Shown: positions 1 through 5,927 of the stretch, piece after piece
Layout: each line of letters starts with the position of its first letter
Position numbering within the stretch: position 1 is the stretch's first letter
DNA from: Acidimicrobiaceae bacterium
GTDB lineage: Bacteria; Actinomycetota; Acidimicrobiia; Acidimicrobiales; RAAP-2
Assembly (NCBI GenBank): GCA_003164275.1
Contig: PLSY01000116.1
Span: 312-13,361, forward strand
DNA length: 13,050 nucleotides
Direction: 5' to 3'
The notes under the pieces: model-generated
Databases searched by the model: none
Told to the model about the DNA's origin: nothing
Seen by the model: the letters and a program-made list of their open reading frames with translations, nothing else
Program-made: the position numbers and the translations under genes

Positions 1-96
1 GCCGACGAGGCGATCGAAGCCATCAACCTGCTCGGCAGCACGGTGATTGCGGAACTCAAGGATCACCCGCCGCTTCCCGATCTTCTTGCAACCTGA
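1..96 (+). CDS. C-terminal end of an unidentified protein (5' part outside window)
   Basis: Frame 1 is open from the first base to the TGA at 94-96 and gives 31 residues ending in LPDLLAT. Third positions are mostly G or C, as in the other genes here, so it is probably the true 3' end of a gene that begins outside the window. The pattern of a helix (EAINLLG), then VIAELK and a short Pro-rich tail, faintly recalls the C-terminus of luciferase-like flavin/F420 oxidoreductases, but this fragment is too short to assign a family. It matters because a decayed relative of the same C-terminus lies at the other end of the window (12885-12976). Coding status is fairly sure; function is unknown. Confidence 0.6.
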   Translation, partial: ADEAIEAINLLGSTVIAELKDHPPLPDLLAT

Positions 97-186
97 GACT
101 CAACGCACCCACGCTTCTGTTGCGGGAGACGGACCTAAGTCGATCCCTCATATTAATAACTAGAGTTGCCAAAGACGCGACGGGCT

Positions 187-196
187 CCACGCGTGG
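187..196. promoter_or_regulatory. 10-bp perfect palindrome upstream of the SDR gene
   Basis: CCACGCGTGG reads the same on both strands. It sits 29 bases before the SDR start in a 129-bp gap that also holds an AT-rich patch (about 149-163). No convincing -35/-10 pair could be placed in this gap. A repressor or activator site is possible but untested. Confidence 0.25.
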
Positions 197-214
197 GCCC
201 CATCAAACGAAGGG
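192..214 (+). promoter_or_regulatory. SDR translation leader with Shine-Dalgarno; element shared with the HyuA-like gene
   Basis: CGTGGGCC, six bases, then AACGAAGGG, followed by GGAAG and the ATG at 226. The purine run AAGGGGGAAG (210-219) is the ribosome binding site that fixes the start at 226 rather than at the upstream in-frame ATG at 166. The same two blocks in the same order precede the HyuA-like gene at 10440-10460. Confidence 0.5.
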
Positions 215-225
215 GGAAGTGGCCG

Positions 226-990
226 ATGAGGTTGCAAGATCGTGTTGCCTTTGTAACTGCCGGAGGGTCGGGTATGGGGCGGGCCGGAGCGAGGCGATTC
301 GCCGAGGAGGGTGCTCACGTAATCGTCAGCGACCTCCATGAAGCGGCGGCGAAGGAGACGGCCGCGTTGATCCAGGGGGCTGGGGGCTCGGCTGAAGCTC
401 GCCAACTGGACGTCAAGGATCTTGGGCAGGTTGCATCCCTGTTCGACGACGTCGAGCGAGACCACGGCGTGCTTCACATTCTCTACAACCACGCCGGAAT
501 TCCGGGAGCTGCGGGGTTGGACATGTCCGAAGAGGAATTCGACCTTGCCGTTGACGTGAATCTGAAGGGCGCATTCTTCGTTGCGTCGAAAGCCGTCAAC
601 TTGCTGCGACGGGCCGAGGGCAAGGGATCAATCATCTTCACAGCGTCCGTCTCAGGGATCGTCGGATCTCCCCTGAGTCCGCTGTACTCCATGACAAAGG
701 GCGGCATCGTTTTGCTGATGCGATCGATGGCCCTAGACCTGGCCCCATCGATCAGATGTAACGCAATTTGCCCAGGCCCGATTGACACTCCGATGCTTCC
801 TCAGTTCTTCGGACGCGACCCTGGAGCAAATGTCTCTGACCTCATCTCTGGATTCATGGGTGCCGTTCCGCTGGGTCGCCCGGGACAGCCGGAAGAGATA
901 GCCAATGCCGCACTCTTCCTCGCCAGCGATGAATCGAGTTTCGTGACCGGAGTGGCTTTGCCGGTCGACGGTGGCTACCTCGCCCGTTAG
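226..990 (+). CDS. Short-chain dehydrogenase/reductase (SDR), probably NAD-dependent alcohol/ketone oxidoreductase
   Basis: This 254-residue cytosolic oxidoreductase is a classical SDR of normal length. The nucleotide-binding motif is TAGGSGMG (residues 11-18), with Ala in place of the usual first Gly. Asp36 ends the second beta strand (VIVSD), which in this family favours NAD(H) over NADP(H). NHAG replaces the common NNAG. The catalytic tetrad is complete: Asn112, Ser141, Tyr154 and Lys158 (YSMTK), followed by the CNAICPGPIDTPM segment and the C-terminal VTGVALPVDGG. I start it at 226 because AAGGGGGAAG lies 6 bases upstream; the ATG at 166 would add 20 basic residues unlike any SDR N-terminus. 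It stands alone, convergent with the aldehyde dehydrogenase. Substrate cannot be read from sequence. Oxidation of a secondary alcohol to the ketone used by the carboxylase encoded downstream is an inference from the neighbourhood, as with 1-phenylethanol dehydrogenase and acetophenone carboxylase in Aromatoleum. Confidence 0.92.
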   Translation: MRLQDRVAFVTAGGSGMGRAGARRFAEEGAHVIVSDLHEAAAKETAALIQGAGGSAEARQLDVKDLGQVASLFDDVERDHGVLHILYNHAGIPGAAGLDMSEEEFDLAVDVNLKGAFFVASKAVNLLRRAEGKGSIIFTASVSGIVGSPLSPLYSMTKGGIVLLMRSMALDLAPSIRCNAICPGPIDTPMLPQFFGRDPGANVSDLISGFMGAVPLGRPGQPEEIANAALFLASDESSFVTGVALPVDGGYLAR

Positions 991-1015
991 ACAGAAAAGT
1001 CTTGTCGGCGAACTC

Positions 1016-1044
1016 GAGCGTCGAGCGCTTTGCGCTGGACGCTC
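1016..1044. terminator. Strong hairpin, probable terminator of the SDR gene
   Basis: GAGCGTC (1016-1022) pairs with GACGCTC (1038-1044), and AGCGC (1024-1028) with GCGCT (1032-1036). One G/G mismatch separates the two blocks and the loop is TTT. It lies 25 bases after the SDR stop in the gap between convergent genes, so it may serve both strands. There is no adjacent T-run on the plus strand; TTTT appears about 20 bases beyond it on the minus strand. Confidence 0.6.
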
Positions 1045-1045
1045 A

Positions 1046-1064
1046 CCTGCTTTGATGGAGCAGG
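1046..1064. terminator. Second hairpin in the convergent gap
   Basis: CCTGCT (1046-1051) and AGCAGG (1059-1064) form a 6-bp stem with a 7-base loop, starting two bases after the first hairpin. It is probably part of the same bidirectional termination zone. The remaining gap, 1065-1237, shows no gene or further structure that I can support. Confidence 0.35.
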
Positions 1065-1237
1065 CGTTAGCAAGCCGGCGACGTTTCGACCGCGGCCCGA
1101 GCGCACAATGCAGTCCCGAGCAGCCACAATGCGCCCGGAGGTCGGCTGCCGAGGACAATCGGAGCTGTTGGGATCGATGCGGTCTCTTGGCCCGCGAGGT
1201 CAAATGGCCTGATGACCACTTACAGAAGGTGCGTATA

Positions 1238-2704
1238 TTACAGGGCCCACTGAATGTGTTGTGGTTCAAGAAATTCTTCGATCCCCCAAGGCCCCTGCTC
1301 GCGACCGACTCCACTCTGCTTGAAGCCACCCAGAGTGGCATCGGGACGAAGACCACCGCCTCCATTGATGGTGACTGTTCCGGCGCGGAGGTGGGGGGCC
1401 ACGGCGATGGCGTCTTCCTCCTCACCGAAGATGAATGCAGCGAGACCGTATTTCGAATCGTTGGCGATCCGAACAGCGTCCTCGACGTCGTCGTACGGGA
1501 GGGCAACAGCAATCGGGCCAAAGATCTCCTCTTGCGCGATGCGCCAAGAGTTCTCTGCCCCCACCACGAGAGCCGGGTTTGTGTACCAACCCTTCTCGAG
1601 TGGTGGACGGCCACCCCCTGCAGCCACATATGCACCGTCTCTGCATGCCTCTTCGACAAAACCTTCCACGCTCAGTCGATGCTCTGGACGGATGAGGGGT
1701 CCCACATCAGTTTTGCGATCCCAGGTGTCGCCAACGGCCACCTGGTCGTACGCAGACTTTGAGAGCTCCACAAACTCCTCGAATTGGGGGCGGTGCACGA
1801 GGAGCCGAGTCGGGGACATGCAACCCTGGCCGGCATTGCGCATGTAGCGGAGATGGACCGAAAGGTTGATGGGTTGTAATCCGATGCCAGGCATAAGAAT
1901 CATCGGGGACTTTCCGCCGAGCTCGAGCATCACTCCCTTCAAGCCCTTGGCGGCCTGGCTCATCACCTGTTGCCCGACTGAGGTCGACCCGGTAAACGAG
2001 ATCTTGTCGACTAGAGGGCTCTCAGTCAGAAGACGAGCTACCGGTGTGCCGCCGGCGATGACGTTGAGTACACCTGGAGGGAGTTGAGCTTCGCGCGCAG
2101 CCGCTCCGATCAACAACGTCGTGAGCGGGGTCAGAGGTGAGGGCATCAAGACGGTCGTGCAGCCCGCAGCGAGCGATGCACCGATCTTCGAAATCGCGAG
2201 GACCATCGGGTAGTTGTACGCCGTGATCGCCGAGACAACCCCGACTGGTCGCCGCCCGACCACACTGGCACTCGGAACCGGGTCGAAGTGGGCTCCGAGT
2301 TCATTGACCGGAATCCGTGCGGCTGCCTCGGCGTAGAAGCGCAAGTGGGTAATGGGGGTGCGGACCTGCAGGGTTTCCGCAAGGCTGATCGGCGTCCCGA
2401 CCTCCGTCACGATGGTGGCGATAAGACGGTCGAGCTGGCCTTCGAGTGCGTCAGCGAAGCGATGAAGCAGCAACGACCGCTCGGTGCCCTTCATCCGCCC
2501 CCACGGACCGTCGTCGAATGCGCTCCTTGCCGCCGCAATCGCGAGCTCCGCTTGTTGAAGGCTTGCTCCTGGAACCGATGCGACCAATTCTTCGGTGGCC
2601 GGATCAAAGACAGCGAGGGTCTGTTCTTCGCCGGAGACAGCTTGCCCGTCGATTGTCAGCGATGTCGCAGTGTCGTCGACGACGAACGCACTCTTGTCCA
2701 CCAT
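1238..2704 (-). CDS. Aldehyde dehydrogenase family protein (NAD(P)-dependent)
   Basis: This is a full-length 488-residue ALDH-superfamily enzyme oxidising an aldehyde to a carboxylate in the cytosol. It has the substrate-pocket Asn164 (AYNYPM), the nucleotide motif FTGSTSVG, the general base Glu261 (ELGGKS), the nucleophile Cys295 (NAGQGCMSPTR), EEIFGPI, and the C-terminal GGFKQSGVGREQG. One oddity: the usual Lys of the cofactor-binding KPSE-type motif is Met187 and the Glu three residues on is Pro190 (LMPSPLTP), so cofactor preference may be unusual. The ATG at 2704 is preferred because GGAGGA ends 6 bases before it; the in-frame ATG at 2710 abuts that site directly. It is transcribed away from the ABC operon from a shared control region and converges on the SDR. 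The substrate is not predictable. Confidence 0.93.
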   Translation of the reverse strand: MVDKSAFVVDDTATSLTIDGQAVSGEEQTLAVFDPATEELVASVPGASLQQAELAIAAARSAFDDGPWGRMKGTERSLLLHRFADALEGQLDRLIATIVTEVGTPISLAETLQVRTPITHLRFYAEAAARIPVNELGAHFDPVPSASVVGRRPVGVVSAITAYNYPMVLAISKIGASLAAGCTTVLMPSPLTPLTTLLIGAAAREAQLPPGVLNVIAGGTPVARLLTESPLVDKISFTGSTSVGQQVMSQAAKGLKGVMLELGGKSPMILMPGIGLQPINLSVHLRYMRNAGQGCMSPTRLLVHRPQFEEFVELSKSAYDQVAVGDTWDRKTDVGPLIRPEHRLSVEGFVEEACRDGAYVAAGGGRPPLEKGWYTNPALVVGAENSWRIAQEEIFGPIAVALPYDDVEDAVRIANDSKYGLAAFIFGEEEDAIAVAPHLRAGTVTINGGGGLRPDATLGGFKQSGVGREQGPWGIEEFLEPQHIQWAL

Positions 2705-2763
2705 GAGCATTCCTCCGTATCTCTCGCGCGCCGAAAGCTAAGTCCTCACAACGCTGCTTTCCA

Positions 2764-2792
2764 ACTATGCGTACAGTAGCAATCGATGTCAC
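2764..2792 (-). promoter_or_regulatory. Candidate promoter of the aldehyde dehydrogenase gene
   Basis: On the minus strand GTGACA (2792-2787, five of six to TTGACA) is followed after 17 bp by CATAGT (2769-2764, four of six to TATAAT). Transcription would start near 2757 and give a leader of roughly 50 bases before the ATG at 2704. The -10 is imperfect. Confidence 0.45.
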
Positions 2793-2861
2793 ACATGTCC
2801 CGGGCCCTTGCCTGGGCTCCTGTTCGGCTCGCAAGGAAGCGACAGAGGCGGCCACCAGGCC

Positions 2862-2890
2862 TTGACACTTCTGTGCTCGCTGACTATGAT
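2862..2890 (+). promoter_or_regulatory. Near-consensus housekeeping-sigma promoter of the ABC transporter operon
   Basis: A perfect -35 TTGACA (2862-2867), a 17-bp spacer and TATGAT (2885-2890, five of six to TATAAT). The predicted start of transcription is about 2896-2898, some 48 bases before the ATG at 2945. It lies inside a possible upstream extension of the binding-protein reading frame and so argues against any start before 2945. Confidence 0.75.
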
Positions 2891-2895
2891 GCGAT

Positions 2896-2911
2896 CCATT
2901 CGACTAAATGG
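2896..2911. promoter_or_regulatory. Dyad at the predicted transcription start, candidate operator
   Basis: CCATT (2896-2900) and AATGG (2907-2911) are inverted around CGACTA. The dyad covers about +1 to +15 of the predicted transcript, a usual place for a repressor operator. No regulator gene is present in the window to pair with it. Confidence 0.3.
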
Positions 2912-2944
2912 GCGCGACGCGCGGCCTTTCGATGGGGGGCAACA

Positions 2945-4207
2945 ATGTTGGGGAGAACGTGGGATCGCGCCGCGCAACGCCTTGGAAGAGGCGGCCGCCT
3001 TGCTCTGGCAGCTGGCGTCTTAAGTTCGGGAACCATCGTTTTTGCGATGGCGGGCCCAGCCGGAGCCGCCACTGTCCACACAGTGACAGTCGGCGAGCTG
3101 ACCGACGAAGGCGGGAGCTGTGCAGCGCCCGGGATACCGACAGCCAAAGGTGTGGCGCTCGCGGTCAAGCAGATCAACGAGCACCCATTCACGGTTGCGG
3201 GAAAGCAGTACACCATTGACCTGAAGCCCGAGAATACGAACTCGGACAACACGACCGCTGTCAACGATCTGGTGTCTCTCACTCAGAACGACGGCGCCAA
3301 GATCGTCATCGGTCCCGGGTGCGGGGCCTACGTCGAGCCTGGACTAGGCCCGTTGGCGGTCAAAGAAAAGATCCTTCTGTTCAACCCATTTCCATCGGCC
3401 ACCATGGACAACCCGGCGACGGCCGTCAGCTACGCAAAGGGCGCTGGTTCTCTGATCGCCATTTCACAGGCGTCATCCGGCCAGACAGCTGAGGCGCAAG
3501 GTGCCCTGGTCACCCTCTTCCCCAAGTCTGACTCGATCAAGAGCGTCTACCTGCTCTTGGAGGATGACGAGGAGGGCCACACGTTCGGTGCGAGCTTGGG
3601 CAAGTACTTCACGACGCATGGATACAAGCTCACGACCGCTTACTACCCCGACGGCACGCAGGACTTCTCGGGTTACCTGAGTGCGGTGAAAGCGAGCAGC
3701 TCTGACCTCCTCATGTACGGCTACGGCGACCCGTCGGGCCTTGCCATTCTCAAGCAAGCCGTTGCGCTGAATGCTGCTCCGAACTACTACGGGTGGGGCT
3801 CGGCGCTTTCAGATGCCACTGGCGTCAACGGGCCAACTGGCATCCAGGAGCCGCAGGTTGCGCTGGTCTATCCGGTCTCGCTGCAGTACCCGACTAATGC
3901 CAAGATCGCCGAGTTTGCGAAGCAGTTTGAAGCATTCAACGGAGGGACCCTTGGGTCGGACTCCTCTTATGCTGCCTACCTCTACGACGACCCGGGCCTC
4001 CTCGTGAAGGCCATGGAGAAGGCCAACTCGACGACCAATCTTCCGGCGATCGCCAAGGCGCTGTACAGCCTGAAGTACAACGGGCTGCTCTCGAGCGATG
4101 AGTACTTCGACTCTTCCCATCACCTCCACTTCGAGGTGGACGGTTGTTACGTTGCGCCCGGGGAGAATCCCACAGCTCATGTCACCTGCAAGAGCGTTCC
4201 GCAATAG
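2945..4207 (+). CDS. ABC transporter substrate-binding protein, Liv/periplasmic-binding type 1 family
   Basis: This 420-residue exported binding protein captures a small ligand and delivers it to the membrane permease. Residues 1-41 are a Sec signal: basic start (RLGRGGR), hydrophobic core (LALAAGVLSSGTIVFAMAG) and an AGA site. The mature part is the two-lobed LivJ-like (Peripla_BP_6) fold: VTVGELTDEGGSC, GVALAVKQINE, IVIGPGCGAYVEPG, DFSGYLSAVKASSSDLLMYG and SYAAYLYDDPGLLVKAMEKA. There is no lipobox cysteine at the cleavage site. The mature protein has exactly four cysteines (59, 126, 401, 415), so two disulfides are plausible. The frame is open upstream to an ATG at 2786, but I start at 2945: GGGGGG lies 5 bases upstream, the signal peptide begins there, and a strong promoter lies within the extension. 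First gene of the transporter operon. The ligand is unknown; this family carries amino acids, amides, urea and many aromatic or short carboxylic compounds. Confidence 0.9.
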   Translation: MLGRTWDRAAQRLGRGGRLALAAGVLSSGTIVFAMAGPAGAATVHTVTVGELTDEGGSCAAPGIPTAKGVALAVKQINEHPFTVAGKQYTIDLKPENTNSDNTTAVNDLVSLTQNDGAKIVIGPGCGAYVEPGLGPLAVKEKILLFNPFPSATMDNPATAVSYAKGAGSLIAISQASSGQTAEAQGALVTLFPKSDSIKSVYLLLEDDEEGHTFGASLGKYFTTHGYKLTTAYYPDGTQDFSGYLSAVKASSSDLLMYGYGDPSGLAILKQAVALNAAPNYYGWGSALSDATGVNGPTGIQEPQVALVYPVSLQYPTNAKIAEFAKQFEAFNGGTLGSDSSYAAYLYDDPGLLVKAMEKANSTTNLPAIAKALYSLKYNGLLSSDEYFDSSHHLHFEVDGCYVAPGENPTAHVTCKSVPQ

Positions 4208-4250
4208 GGTCGCTGACGACGAGTGACCACCCTCCCGATCATCGGTCGCT
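4208..4250 (+). promoter_or_regulatory. Hairpin after the binding-protein gene with two mutually exclusive pairings
   Basis: Directly after the stop codon, GGTCGCT (4208-4214) can pair with AGTGACC (4222-4228) around a 7-base loop, with one G-U pair. A second copy of GGTCGCT at 4244-4250 can pair with the same AGTGACC. Only one pairing can form at a time. The position suggests partial termination or mRNA protection that keeps binding protein in excess over the membrane components. This is inference; no U-tract is present. Confidence 0.4.
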
Positions 4251-4309
4251 CGAGGCGGCGAGAGGCCGGCGGGGTCTCCAACCCGAGTCCGGGACAACGT
4301 GGAGGTTCG

Positions 4310-5059
4310 ATGCAGGGAGGATCGCTCGGCCCCCTGCTGAAGAGTGAGGGGCTGAGTAAGGCCTTCGGAGAAGTGCTGGCTGTCGACAACGTGAACTTTG
4401 AGGTTCACGAAGGGGAACGCCTCGGCGTCATCGGGCCGAACGGATCGGGCAAGACGACCTTGTTCAACTGCCTTTCCGGCTTCACTCCTGCGACATCGGG
4501 ATCTGTCTGGTGGCGGGGATCCGATGTCACTCGCTGGCGGCCTCAGCAGCGGGCGCGGCACGGCTTGGTTCGAACCTTCCAACACGTTGCGATCTTCTCC
4601 GAGCTGACAATCCGTGAATCTGTCCAGCGGGCGAATCTCTGCCGGAACGCGATGGGAAAGAAAGAGGCGCAACCGCCAAAGTCATTCGACGACGTGACAG
4701 AGTTGCTTGAGATCTGCGATTTGATGAAGTTCGCGGAACGCCGGGTAGCCGAGTTGGCTTATGGTACGCAGAAGCTGGTCAATGTTGCGATGGCTCTCGC
4801 AACAGCCCCGACCCTTCTCCTGCTCGACGAGCCCGCAGCGGGGCTGTCAGCCGCCGAGGCGGGCGACCTTGGAGTCGTGCTGGCGGCAGTTTCCGACCAA
4901 GGGATGACGATCTGCCTCGTCGACCACAACATGCCATTTCTTTCGTCGCTTTGCGAGCGCGTTGTGGTTCTCGATGCGGGGAGCGTGCTCTTTGAGGGCA
5001 CGCCCCAAGAGGTTCGGGAAAACGAAGAAGTGCGGCGCGTGTACTTGGGCGGACGTTGA
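4310..5059 (+). CDS. livG: ABC transporter ATP-binding protein LivG
   Basis: This 249-residue cytoplasmic ATPase is one of the two nucleotide-binding subunits of the importer. It shows Walker A GPNGSGKTT (42-50, Lys48), the LivG-type signature LAYGTQ (149-154), Walker B LLLLDEP with Asp173 and Glu174, the D-loop AGLS, and the switch His206 (VDHN). Q-loop region: VRTFQHVAIFSELTI. Length and order match LivG. The frame extends upstream to a GTG at 4223, but GGAGGT lies just before the ATG at 4310, and the added 29 residues would be basic, unlike LivG, and would overlap the intergenic hairpin. The next gene, livF, begins six bases after the stop, so the two are probably co-translated. Family assignment is secure; the transported substrate is not indicated by this subunit. 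Confidence 0.93.
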   Translation: MQGGSLGPLLKSEGLSKAFGEVLAVDNVNFEVHEGERLGVIGPNGSGKTTLFNCLSGFTPATSGSVWWRGSDVTRWRPQQRARHGLVRTFQHVAIFSELTIRESVQRANLCRNAMGKKEAQPPKSFDDVTELLEICDLMKFAERRVAELAYGTQKLVNVAMALATAPTLLLLDEPAAGLSAAEAGDLGVVLAAVSDQGMTICLVDHNMPFLSSLCERVVVLDAGSVLFEGTPQEVRENEEVRRVYLGGR

Positions 5060-5065
5060 ACGCCG

Positions 5066-5869
5066 ATGCTCAACGGATCGCAACACGCCGCAGACGAGAA
5101 ACAAGAAGCCAGTGAGCACGACTGCCTTCTTGCGGTGTCGGAAGTCTCCACCGGCTACGTGAAGAACGTGAAGACGATCAATTCCTGCTCCCTCACCGTC
5201 GAGCGGGGTCAGATCGTGGGTGTACTCGGGTCCAACAACGCAGGCAAGACGACATTGATCCGCGCCATCACGGGTTCCCTGCCTGCCTGGGAAGGTTCGA
5301 TCATTTTCAATGGCGTCGACATATCGAAGTACCCCGTCGAGAAGATCATTCCCCTTGGCGTAGGTGTAGCGCTCGAAGGTCGCCGAATCTTCGCCAGCCT
5401 CAGCGTTGAAGAGAACCTCCTCCTTCCGATGCCTTCCAAGGCGTCCAAAGGCAACAGTTCTCGTAAGAAGCTGCTTGCAGAAATCTACGATGTGATGCCT
5501 GACCTGTGGCGGCACCGCAATGCATCTGGATCAGCGCTTTCCGGTGGTCAGCAGCAAATGCTTGCCATCGGTCGCGCCCTCATGGTGGAGCCGCAACTTC
5601 TGGTGCTCGATGAACCTTCATTGGGGCTCTCGCCTAGGTTTACTGAGCACGTCGTTGAACTGCTCCGCTCGATCAACTCCCGTTACCAGATGGCGATACT
5701 CATCGCCGAGCAACTTGTGTGGATCGCCAGTGAGGTTTCATCGAAGGTCTATGTCATGAGTTCTGGCGAGCTCGGCGAGGAGCGCAAACGAGGAGAGTGG
5801 AGCGAGCGCGACCTCTCAGACGCTTACTTGGGTGGCGCCGGAGATTCCGGCGACCCGAGCCCAGGGTGA
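5066..5869 (+). CDS. livF: ABC transporter ATP-binding protein LivF
   Basis: This 267-residue ATPase is the partner of LivG. Walker A is GSNNAGKTT (55-63), with Asn where LivF usually has Gly; the required Gly60, Lys61 and Thr62 are kept. It has the signature LSGGQ (158-162) in a run ending MLAIGRALM, Walker B LLVLDEP with Asp182 and Glu183, and the D-loop LGLS. The switch position is Gln216 (IAEQ), matching the VEQN seen across LivF proteins. EGRRIFASLSVEENL is typical LivF Q-loop sequence. About 18 extra residues precede the usual LivF beginning, and a Gly/Pro-rich tail (GGAGDSGDPSPG) follows the last conserved segment. The start has no clear Shine-Dalgarno; coupling to livG, whose stop lies six bases upstream, is likely. 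A 17-base hairpin lies in the last codons. Confidence 0.92.
   Translation: MLNGSQHAADEKQEASEHDCLLAVSEVSTGYVKNVKTINSCSLTVERGQIVGVLGSNNAGKTTLIRAITGSLPAWEGSIIFNGVDISKYPVEKIIPLGVGVALEGRRIFASLSVEENLLLPMPSKASKGNSSRKKLLAEIYDVMPDLWRHRNASGSALSGGQQQMLAIGRALMVEPQLLVLDEPSLGLSPRFTEHVVELLRSINSRYQMAILIAEQLVWIASEVSSKVYVMSSGELGEERKRGEWSERDLSDAYLGGAGDSGDPSPG
5836..5852 (+). promoter_or_regulatory. GC-rich hairpin within the 3' end of livF
   Basis: CGCCGGA (5836-5842) and TCCGGCG (5846-5852) form a perfect 7-bp stem with a 3-base loop, 14 bases before the livF stop. It falls in the non-conserved tail of LivF and may act in mRNA processing or partial termination before the permease gene. Confidence 0.35.
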
Positions 5870-5890
5870 AGAGAAATCGATTGCTGGTGA

Positions 5891-5900
5891 GTCACGTGAC
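5891..5900. promoter_or_regulatory. 10-bp palindrome between livF and the permease gene
   Basis: GTCACGTGAC is a perfect palindrome, extended by A and A on the outside without pairing. It lies 27 bases before the permease start, in a 58-bp gap with no clear promoter. Confidence 0.2.
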
Positions 5901-5927
5901 AAGTAGACGACAAGAGTCGATGCGCAG

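Noticed and set aside
97..225. A sigma-70 type promoter for the SDR using TTGCGG (120-125) and TATTAA (151-156)
   Set aside because: The spacer would be 25 bp, too long for a working pair; only an AT-rich patch can be claimed.
733..1659. 308-codon minus-strand open frame overlapping the SDR and ALDH genes
   Set aside because: Composition is rich in Arg and Ser with no recognisable motif, and it lies across two clearly conserved genes in other frames; it is a shadow.
2786..2944. N-terminal extension of the binding protein from the ATG at 2786
   Set aside because: It contains a near-consensus promoter and precedes a proper signal peptide and ribosome binding site at 2945.
4223..4309. N-terminal extension of LivG from a GTG at 4223
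   Set aside because: It is not LivG-like, overlaps the intergenic hairpin, and a good GGAGGT site precedes the ATG at 4310.
5066..5869. LivF as an inactive ATPase because of GSNNAGKTT and the missing switch histidine
   Set aside because: GxxxxGKT is intact, and Gln at the switch position is normal for LivF proteins.
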